Source: RGIG3528 sp045640725 (GTDB lineage: Bacteria; Bacillota; Clostridia; Lachnospirales; Lachnospiraceae). Taken from it: DNA of 8,344 nucleotides. Below, one piece after another: positions 1 through 5,208 of this stretch (within the stretch, counting starts at the first letter, position 1; each line of letters starts with the position of its first letter). The stretch lies in contig JAZUFN010000277.1 in NCBI GenBank assembly GCA_045640725.1, positions 1 through 8,344 of the forward strand, read 5' to 3'. The translations under genes were made by a program, and so were the position numbers. The notes below the pieces were generated by a model. It had not been told where the DNA came from, did not search any database, and was given only the letters and a program-made list of their open reading frames with translations.

Positions 1-831
1 GTTATTATGACTGCGACATCGGTAGGTATTACGGTTTCTGCACTTAAGGAGCTTGGATACTTAAAGAGTAAGGTGGGCACTACCGTGCTTGCGGCAGCTA
101 TTATTGACGATGTCATTGGTATCGTAGTACTTACATTCGTAGTATCACTTAGTTCTGGAACTGGCGGTGTGGCTGACGTATGTATTAGAACAGTTCTTTT
201 CTTTGTATTTTCTGGTGTTGTTGGTCTTATTTCATACAAGATATTTAAGAGAGTTGATAAAAGATATCCTCATACTAGACGTATTCCTATAGCAGGACTT
301 GCATACTGTTTTGCTCTTGCATATATTGCCGAGGAATATTTTGGAATTGCAGACATTACAGGTGCATATGCTGCAGGAATTATCCTTTGTTCTATCAGAG
401 ATTCTGACTATATAGCAGAAAAGATGGACATCAATTCTTACATGCTTTTTGGCCCGATTTTCTTTGCTTCCATTGGATTAAAGACAGATTTTTCCAATTT
501 CAAAACCTCCCTGCTTCTTTTCTGCGTTCTCTTCGTAGTGGTAGCACTGGTTACAAAGATTGTCGGATGCGGACTTATCTCCAAGGTCATCGGCTTCAAT
601 GCCTCCGATTCCTTAAAGATTGGCGTAGGTATGATGACTCGAGGCGAAGTAGCCCTGATTGTGTCCCAAAAGGGACTGGCTGTCGGTCTCGTGGCACCTG
701 AATATTTTGCAGCCGTTATTTTACTTATTGTCACCTCATCCATCCTTACACCTATTATTCTGAAGCTCTTATACGCTCAGGAAAGTGGTAAAGTTGTGGT
801 AAAGGATTACTCGTCTGATGGCGAAAACTAG
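1..831 (+). CDS. Cation:proton antiporter of the CPA2 (Kef/NapA) family, 5'-truncated by the window
   Basis: An integral membrane exchanger that swaps Na+ or K+ for protons across the cytoplasmic membrane. The reading frame is open from base 1, so the true start lies upstream; 276 codons are visible, and about 100 residues are probably missing by comparison with the family. About eight hydrophobic helices can be seen. The TATSVGIT segment matches the broken helix of the CPA fold, and IDD (Asp codons at 106-111) matches the paired aspartates that bind the ion in CPA2 members; an Asp pair rather than Asn-Asp is associated with electrogenic exchange. The later MMTRGEVALIV segment carries the conserved Arg-Gly-Glu of the family. 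The protein ends about 20 residues after the last helix, so there is no RCK/TrkA-N regulatory domain as in KefB/KefC. Family assignment is firm; the ion specificity is not known. Confidence 0.88.
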   Translation, partial: VIMTATSVGITVSALKELGYLKSKVGTTVLAAAIIDDVIGIVVLTFVVSLSSGTGGVADVCIRTVLFFVFSGVVGLISYKIFKRVDKRYPHTRRIPIAGLAYCFALAYIAEEYFGIADITGAYAAGIILCSIRDSDYIAEKMDINSYMLFGPIFFASIGLKTDFSNFKTSLLLFCVLFVVVALVTKIVGCGLISKVIGFNASDSLKIGVGMMTRGEVALIVSQKGLAVGLVAPEYFAAVILLIVTSSILTPIILKLLYAQESGKVVVKDYSSDGEN

Positions 832-861
832 CGTTTTCACCCCCCCTTTCATTGCATTTTC

Positions 862-890
862 TTGAAAAAAACACAATTTTATGGTAACAT
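862..890 (+). promoter_or_regulatory. Putative sigma-A promoter for the SleB-type hydrolase gene
   Basis: TTGAAA (862-867) is separated by exactly 17 bases from TAACAT (885-890). The -10 is preceded by TG one base upstream (TGGTAACAT), which fits an extended -10. Transcription would begin near 897, about 55 nt before the start codon at 952. The same bases form a hairpin read below as a terminator, so one of the two readings, or both, may apply. Confidence 0.5.
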
Positions 891-910
891 ATGTTGTGTT
901 TTTGTTTTTT
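865..910 (+). terminator. Putative Rho-independent terminator of the antiporter gene
   Basis: AAAAACACAA (867-876) pairs over 10 bp with TTGTGTTTTT (894-903), with an inner TATG/CATA pairing around a GTAA loop. The 3' arm runs into a T-rich tail (to 910) broken by a single G. It lies 34 nt after the antiporter stop. The stem is A/T-rich and therefore modest in strength, and it overlaps the proposed promoter at 862-890. Confidence 0.5.
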
Positions 911-951
911 TAGACAATAAAAGGTCATATTTTCAATATCGAGGATAATTA

Positions 952-2352
952 ATGAAGAACAAGCGACGACTAATTCTTATGATTAGTAGTATGCTGGTTT
1001 TACTGATGGTCGCAGGACTGTTTGGCAGTTCCGATAAGTCTCTGGTTGAGGCATTTTCCGGTACTGATACCAATAAAGTCACTCCGCCGCCGGGCATATC
1101 CAGCACCCCGCAAGCCACAACAACAAATACGGTTCCGCCTACAAGTGTTACACCTGGCATCGGACAGACTACCGGCACCCCTTTTCCTACCATCGGTGGT
1201 GAACAGCCAAATTTCTCGGCTACTCCGGTTCCTACAATGACTCCGGAAGCGTCTAATACTCCTTCGCCTACTCCTACGGAAATACCTGAGTATTATGAGT
1301 CTAATGTCATCATAATTAAGGTTAACACTCTCAATGTAAGAAATGATGCCAGCACCAGCAGCGCAATTACAGGAAAGATATACTTCGGTAACTATGCTAC
1401 AGTGGTTGAAGACTGCGGAGACTGGTACAAGATCAATTCCGGTTCCATTAAAAATCAATATGTATACAAAAAGTATACTTATTCCGGCTATGAAGCTGCT
1501 GCTTATGTAGATGAACAAAAGGGTGCAGAGGCTGTGATAAAAAGGACCACCAATGTCCGTCAGGGCCCCAGCATTTCTGAGGATTATACTAAGGTTGCAA
1601 GTAAGGGTGATAAGTTTATTCTATGCCTTACCAGAAGTACCGAAGATTGGCTTTGTGTAGAACTCGATTCTGATAACTATGGCTATATCAAAGCAAGTGA
1701 CGTTACCATTAGTTTCAATCTTACTGCCGGTCTGACAACAGCAGAGATTAAAAAGATGCTTGAAGATAAGGAAAAGGAATCTTTCCAGTACAAGCTTCGC
1801 GCAGCTTTCAACTCTGATAAATACCTGGATCCTGAAAAATCATTGCCTATTACCAACAGACTTACCAATGGTAGTCTCTCAGGTTCCAGATATGATTTCT
1901 TTAAAAATTATACCATGTCCTCTCAGGAGCGAGACTTCTTTGCAGCTACTCTTTTGCAGGAAGTCGGATGGCATCCATATGAGGGTAAATTGGCAGCCGC
2001 CACTGTTATCGTCAACCGTCTGCTAAATGGCGGGTACGGCAATACCATTACTGCAGTGCTTAGTTCTCCTTACCAGTTCTCCGGTGCTAATCCGTTTATG
2101 ACCAACTGGAAGGTGGATTCAAAGAAACTGAGTACTTTCATATCCACTACAAGATACAAAGACAGACTAAATGAATGTTATCAAATTGTAGATGCAGTTA
2201 TGTCCGGTGCCACCAATCTTCCTGCGGACTTCTATTATTTCCAGTCCAAGGCGTCTGCAGAAAGTAAGTCCAGAGGCTATCCTGTACTTCACTTTAATAA
2301 ATTTACCTTTATAGGTAACACATATTTCCATAACAATTGGTATTCTCAGTAA
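952..2352 (+). CDS. Secreted cell-wall hydrolase: two SH3b repeats and a SleB (Hydrolase_2) domain
   Basis: A 466-residue exported enzyme predicted to cleave peptidoglycan glycan strands; SleB-family domains are known as spore-cortex lytic transglycosylases. In order: basic N-terminus and hydrophobic segment (about residues 5-25, a signal peptide or anchor), a Thr/Pro/Ser-rich wall-spanning linker (about 38-112), SH3b repeat 1 (about 119-185, NTLNVRNDAS), SH3b repeat 2 (about 194-256, TTNVRQGPS), a short linker, and the catalytic domain (about 320-466). E337 in LLQEVGWHPYEGKLAAA sits where SleB enzymes have their catalytic Glu, followed by the conserved VIVNR (352-356) and a YQFSG segment. 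The start is set by GAGG at 941-944, 7 nt before ATG. It has no cortex-lytic partner such as YpeB beside it, so a role in vegetative wall turnover is as likely as germination. The domain calls are firm, the biological role is not. Confidence 0.9.
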   Translation: MKNKRRLILMISSMLVLLMVAGLFGSSDKSLVEAFSGTDTNKVTPPPGISSTPQATTTNTVPPTSVTPGIGQTTGTPFPTIGGEQPNFSATPVPTMTPEASNTPSPTPTEIPEYYESNVIIIKVNTLNVRNDASTSSAITGKIYFGNYATVVEDCGDWYKINSGSIKNQYVYKKYTYSGYEAAAYVDEQKGAEAVIKRTTNVRQGPSISEDYTKVASKGDKFILCLTRSTEDWLCVELDSDNYGYIKASDVTISFNLTAGLTTAEIKKMLEDKEKESFQYKLRAAFNSDKYLDPEKSLPITNRLTNGSLSGSRYDFFKNYTMSSQERDFFAATLLQEVGWHPYEGKLAAATVIVNRLLNGGYGNTITAVLSSPYQFSGANPFMTNWKVDSKKLSTFISTTRYKDRLNECYQIVDAVMSGATNLPADFYYFQSKASAESKSRGYPVLHFNKFTFIGNTYFHNNWYSQ

Positions 2353-2373
2353 TATTTTACACGCTACAAACAT

Positions 2374-2434
2374 GGGGCGTTTCTCACTTTTAGCTTTATA
2401 TAAGCCAAGAGTAAGAAACGCCCCTGCGTCTTTT
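2374..2434. terminator. Long hairpin terminator between two convergent genes
   Basis: GGGGCGTTTCT (2374-2384) pairs perfectly over 11 bp with AGAAACGCCCC (2414-2424). After one mismatch the stem continues for about six more pairs, one of them a G-T wobble, and ends in a small GCTT/AAGC apex. On the plus strand it is followed by a weak T-rich tail (TCTTTT, 2429-2434). It lies 21 nt after the hydrolase stop and 21 nt from the end of the lipoprotein gene, so it is well placed to stop transcription from both sides; on the minus strand no clear T run follows. Confidence 0.75.
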
Positions 2435-2445
2435 AGTATATTCTT

Positions 2446-3024
2446 CTATTTAAAAAAATCGTAAGAATGCTTGTCTTTAAGTACCGTAGCTCCCGCAGCA
2501 AAATACTTGTGACCTTCGGAAGTCTCGTATACACCAAAGGCTATATTGTCATTTACCTTCACTCTGATGCTTCTGTTGCCGTTTCTATATGTGCTTTCCG
2601 GCTTATAACCTGCTTCCTTAAAAGCAGCCTCAATATTATCCATGGAAAAATTAAGATTTACTCCAAAAAAATCTATTGTTGGATCGGAGCAATAAATCAT
2701 AGTAACAAAATGTCCGCCGGAAGTGTAGGCCGGATAGGCAGTAACAGAGTAAGCGACATATTTACCTTCTTTTTGTCCTTTTTTGTACTCTGCATCATAC
2801 TGTGGTAAGTAATAGTCTGCACTGTGCTCTGTAGGAATGCTTACATTGTAGCTATTCATATTTGTCTGTCCCACGTCCTCTAAAAGAGCAAAATCGAAAG
2901 ATATTTTTTTATTCAATTCCTTCACAAGCTGTTTTTCACTTTTTCCTCTGGCTCCGCATCCGCATGTTGTCAGCAATGTCAGCGATAAAATAAGCAACAA
3001 AGCTTTTTTATATATTATTTTCAT
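2446..3024 (-). CDS. Lipoprotein of unknown function
   Basis: I do not recognise this 192-residue protein. It begins MKIIYKKA and a hydrophobic run LLLILSLTLL, then TTCGCGARG, which reads as a lipobox; the acylated cysteine would be C21 or C23, and the -1 Gly favours C23. The mature part is mostly polar, with a Lys-rich stretch (EYKKGQKEGKY) and several Tyr- and Gly-rich segments, and has no further membrane helix. It is therefore predicted to be anchored on the outer face of the membrane. I chose the ATG at 3024 because AAGGAG (complement of 3031-3036) lies 6 nt upstream; an ATG eight codons earlier in the same frame has no such site and would push a polar stretch in front of the signal peptide. 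It stands alone, convergent with the hydrolase and divergent from the exporter operon. No function is proposed. Confidence 0.75.
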   Translation of the reverse strand: MKIIYKKALLLILSLTLLTTCGCGARGKSEKQLVKELNKKISFDFALLEDVGQTNMNSYNVSIPTEHSADYYLPQYDAEYKKGQKEGKYVAYSVTAYPAYTSGGHFVTMIYCSDPTIDFFGVNLNFSMDNIEAAFKEAGYKPESTYRNGNRSIRVKVNDNIAFGVYETSEGHKYFAAGATVLKDKHSYDFFK

Positions 3025-3065
3025 AATTTGCTCCTTATTACTATTCACGGTCTGTTACGAAAATC

Positions 3066-3094
3066 ATTATCTTATTTTTTCCTATTGTTTGCAA
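3066..3094 (-). promoter_or_regulatory. Putative sigma-A promoter of the lipoprotein gene
   Basis: Read on the minus strand, TTGCAA (3089-3094) is followed after exactly 17 bases by GATAAT (3066-3071). Predicted transcription start is near 3059, giving a leader of about 35 nt that contains the AAGGAG site. This promoter diverges from the exporter promoter, with about 60 bp of very AT-rich DNA between the two -35 elements. Confidence 0.6.
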
Positions 3095-3154
3095 TAATAA
3101 TATCGACACAACGAGAGATTAAAATTATTTTATTTATTATTTTCAAATTTGGTG

Positions 3155-3183
3155 TTGACTTATAAATAAAAAAATGGTATCAA
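3155..3183 (+). promoter_or_regulatory. Putative sigma-A promoter of the ABC exporter operon
   Basis: TTGACT (3155-3160), one base off consensus, is followed after exactly 17 bases by TATCAA (3178-3183). The DNA just upstream (3121-3150) is almost pure A/T and could act as an UP element. Transcription would begin near 3190, so the mRNA carries an untranslated leader of about 280 nt before the first exporter gene. Confidence 0.6.
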
Positions 3184-3195
3184 TATATAGGTGCT

Positions 3196-3227
3196 AAGGT
3201 AACAGTTCATCGAACGGCTGTTATTTT
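3196..3227 (+). other. 5' hairpin of the leader RNA with a repeated, swappable arm
   Basis: TAACAG (3200-3205) pairs with CTGTTA (3218-3223), extended outward by AAGG with TTTT including two G-U pairs. The sequence TAACAGTTC (3200-3208) recurs exactly at 3267-3275 inside the leader ORF, so the same partner strand (3211-3223) can pair with either copy. Confidence 0.45.
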
Positions 3228-3259
3228 ATCACAAATATTACGAAAGCGAGGTAAAAGCC

Positions 3260-3319
3260 ATGATTTTAACAGTTCGATCCAATAGCATGAATATATTTAC
3301 CTCGGTATCTTTATTCTGA
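3260..3319 (+). CDS. Leader peptide of the exporter operon (19 aa)
   Basis: The ORF encodes MILTVRSNSMNIFTSVSLF and ends in TGA. A Shine-Dalgarno GAGGT (3248-3252) precedes the ATG by 7 nt. Codons 13-15 (TTT ACC TCG) are the 3' arm of the stem that hides this site, and the following bases are the antiterminator strand, so ribosome position on this ORF would directly decide the folding of the leader. The peptide has no obvious function of its own and no arrest motif I recognise (no Arg-x-Arg, no IFVI). A ribosome held in roughly the first eight codons would keep 3247-3255 busy while leaving 3300-3306 free; a ribosome at the stop codon would cover 3300-3306. Its role is inferred from geometry. 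Confidence 0.65.
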   Translation: MILTVRSNSMNIFTSVSLF

Positions 3320-3368
3320 TTCTGTCATACCATTTCTATGACATCTATATTTTAGAATTCGACCGAGG
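3300..3368 (+). promoter_or_regulatory. Antiterminator arm of the attenuator
   Basis: CCTCGGT (3300-3306) pairs with ACCGAGG (3362-3368) over 7 bp. The intervening RNA is drawn together by ATTCT (3313-3317) with AGAAT (3354-3358) and by the apical hairpin 3323-3343. Forming this structure takes up the 5' arm of the terminator and should allow transcription into the exporter genes. Confidence 0.6.
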
Positions 3369-3400
3369 AATGTCTATGTGCGTATCCTTGGTATTTTTTT
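3362..3400 (+). terminator. Attenuator terminator upstream of the ABC exporter genes
   Basis: ACCGAGGA (3362-3369) pairs with TCCTTGGT (3385-3392) over 8 bp with one G-U pair and a 15-nt loop. It is followed by A and seven T (3394-3400). It sits inside the leader, 68 nt before the first exporter start, so it must be bypassed for the operon to be expressed from the promoter at 3155-3183. Confidence 0.72.
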
Positions 3401-3468
3401 GCCCATTTGAATGCAACTTAATATTTGGGATACAGCCGCTCTAATACGTTAAGTAAGGGGGAATTTTT

Positions 3469-5205
3469 ATGAAGAAATTACCAGTTTATATGGCAAAATA
3501 CTGGTATAGATACTTAATTGGTACCGCCTGTCTGATAACAACAGTAGCCCTGGATAATCGCCTTCCGCTTATTTACAAGGATATTGTAGATGATGTTATT
3601 ATAGCAGGTGTAATGGATGCTTTACCGCATCTTCTTATTTCTATTGCAATTATTGGTGTAATCACTGCCATTACTCAGTATTTCAAAGAATTTGTCTTTG
3701 ATATGACGGGTTGCGATATCGCCAACGATATTCGCCGTGACCTTTTTAATCACGTTCAGTCCCTGAGTCTTTCGTTTTTTGACAAGACCAGCACAGGTGA
3801 ATTGATGGCACGTATAAAAAATGACTGTGATACCGTTTGGGGTGGCGTAGGTTTTATAGCTATGCTTTTCGCTGAGATGATTATGACCATGGGTCTGGTA
3901 CTGTATCACATGTACACTCTGAATCCGATACTTGCTATTTTACCTACAGTATTTATACCATTCTGTGTATTCATGGCCTTTTTCCTGGAGAAAAAGCTGG
4001 ATACGGTTTATTCTGATATCAGTGAAGAAAATGCCAAGCTCAATACCATTGCCGAAGAAGATATTGCAGGCGTTCGTACTGTAAAAGCTTTTGCCCGTGA
4101 GAAGTTTGAAATCAAGCGTTTTCTGGCCCACAATCAGGCTTATTATGACCTGAATATGAAGCAGGCCAAGACCATGATTAAATATCAGCCTCTCTTCACC
4201 TTCTTTGTAAGCCTTATGCCACTTTCCACCATTATTCTTGGTGGTAAAATGGTTATGGATGGTGAAATGCAGCTGGGTACTCTCACAGCTTTCATTGCTT
4301 ATTGCTCCATGCTGAACTGGCCATTGACCGATATAGCTTGGTGCGCCAATGAATTTGCTTCCACTTTTGCCAGCTGGAAAAAAATCAAGAAAATCGCAGC
4401 AGAACAGCCAAACATTGTTAATCCTTCCCATCCTACGGTTTTACCTGAAGTGAAAGGTCATATCACTTTCGATGATGTTTCTTTCTCTGTAGGAGACAAG
4501 GATATCCTCAAAAATATATCTTTTGACCTGCCTGAAGGTAAGACTCTGGGTGTTATGGGCGCTACAGGCTCCGGCAAAACCAGTCTTATCACCATGCTTT
4601 TCAGATTCTATGATCCTGCGAACGGTACTATAAAACTGGACGGCACAGATATAAAAGAACTTTCTTTGTCTCAGCTCCGAGGAGCCATTTCCCAGGTATC
4701 ACAGGATGTTTTCCTATTCTCAGATACTGTTGATGCCAATGTTAAATTTGGTCTCAGAAATAAACTGAGCCAGGCAGATGTTAAGGATGCTTTGAAAAAA
4801 GCCAGCGCTGAAGGCTTTGTAGAACATCTGGAACATCAGGGAGATACAGTAATTGGTGAAAGAGGCGTGGGACTCTCCGGCGGCCAGAAGCAGCGTATCT
4901 CCATAGCCAGAGCCCTGGCTAAAAACGCTCCCGTACTGGTACTGGATGATTCCACTTCAGCCTTGGATACAGAAACAGAGCAGGAAATTCAGAAGGTTAT
5001 TTCTGATGTTGACTGCACTAAAATCATTATCGGACACAGAATATCAGCTGTACGTCATGCAGATGAAATCATCGTTCTATCTGACGGCGCTGTTAAAGAG
5101 CGAGGCACACATGAAGAGCTTCTGGCGCTTCGCGGTCTGTATTATGAAACATACGTGACTCAGATGGGTATTTCCGATTCTGAGTATATAGTAAAGGAGG
5201 CCTAA
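3469..5205 (+). CDS. ABC exporter half-transporter, degenerate-site subunit (BmrC/TM287-like)
   Basis: A 578-residue half-transporter of the multidrug exporter type: six-helix membrane domain (about residues 1-320) then a nucleotide-binding domain. Visible motifs: Walker A GATGSGKT (364-371), Q-loop Q412, signature LSGGQ (469-473), Walker B VLVLDD (D493) and switch His H523. The residue after the Walker B Asp is D494 where an active ATPase site has Glu; this change marks the degenerate-site subunit in heterodimeric exporters such as TM287/288 and BmrC/BmrD. The A-loop position, usually Tyr, is V341. It would pair with the next gene, whose signature is the altered one, so the dimer has one hydrolysing and one non-hydrolysing site. 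AAGGGGG (3455-3461) lies 7 nt before ATG. Expression is probably governed by the leader attenuator. Substrate unknown; drug or peptide export is the family-based guess. Confidence 0.9.
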   Translation: MKKLPVYMAKYWYRYLIGTACLITTVALDNRLPLIYKDIVDDVIIAGVMDALPHLLISIAIIGVITAITQYFKEFVFDMTGCDIANDIRRDLFNHVQSLSLSFFDKTSTGELMARIKNDCDTVWGGVGFIAMLFAEMIMTMGLVLYHMYTLNPILAILPTVFIPFCVFMAFFLEKKLDTVYSDISEENAKLNTIAEEDIAGVRTVKAFAREKFEIKRFLAHNQAYYDLNMKQAKTMIKYQPLFTFFVSLMPLSTIILGGKMVMDGEMQLGTLTAFIAYCSMLNWPLTDIAWCANEFASTFASWKKIKKIAAEQPNIVNPSHPTVLPEVKGHITFDDVSFSVGDKDILKNISFDLPEGKTLGVMGATGSGKTSLITMLFRFYDPANGTIKLDGTDIKELSLSQLRGAISQVSQDVFLFSDTVDANVKFGLRNKLSQADVKDALKKASAEGFVEHLEHQGDTVIGERGVGLSGGQKQRISIARALAKNAPVLVLDDSTSALDTETEQEIQKVISDVDCTKIIIGHRISAVRHADEIIVLSDGAVKERGTHEELLALRGLYYETYVTQMGISDSEYIVKEA

Positions 5206-5208
5206 TTT

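Larger units (their letters stand above)
3190..3400 (+). promoter_or_regulatory. Ribosome-controlled transcription attenuator (leader RNA) of the ABC exporter operon
   Basis: Seen in the sequence: (1) a 5' hairpin, about 3196-3227; (2) a perfect 9-bp stem, CGAGGTAAA (3247-3255) with TTTACCTCG (3296-3304), enclosing the start of a 19-codon ORF whose Shine-Dalgarno is part of the 5' arm; (3) a 7-bp hairpin, TGTCATA (3323-3329) with TATGACA (3337-3343), just after the ORF stop; (4) a terminator, 3362-3400. CCTCGGT (3300-3306) can pair either in stem 2 or with ACCGAGG (3362-3368), which is the terminator's 5' arm; an extra pairing of 3313-3317 with 3354-3358 supports this antiterminator. Stem 2 and antiterminator, and antiterminator and terminator, are mutually exclusive. 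The logic matches known attenuators such as the BmrB leader of B. subtilis bmrCD. Inferred: ribosome stalling in the leader ORF gives read-through. Confidence 0.72.

Noticed and set aside
823..838. Hairpin GAAAAC/GTTTTC over the antiporter stop codon as a terminator
   Set aside because: Only 6 bp and followed by a run of seven C and mixed sequence rather than T; the hairpin at 865-910 is the better candidate.
840..846. Run of seven C as a phase-variable tract
   Set aside because: It lies between genes, outside any reading frame and upstream of the promoter core; more likely chance, and prone to sequencing error.
1000..1518. Long open frames on the opposite strand of the hydrolase and transporter genes
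   Set aside because: They lack ribosome binding sites, resemble no family, and lie wholly inside well-supported genes; they are shadows of the real coding frames.
3174..3197. Short ATG frame (MVSIYRC) just downstream of the -35 of the exporter promoter
   Set aside because: It overlaps the -10 element and lies upstream of the predicted transcription start near 3190, so it would not be transcribed from this promoter.
3338..3355. Five-codon frame (MTSIF) in the leader
   Set aside because: No ribosome binding site precedes it, and the ATG is buried in the 3323-3343 hairpin.
3190..3400. A known metabolite riboswitch or a T-box upstream of the exporter
   Set aside because: I compared by eye with remembered consensus cores (SAM, lysine, glycine, c-di-GMP, ykkC/guanidine, yybP, fluoride, T-box) and saw none of their conserved blocks. 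A covariance-model search would be decisive.
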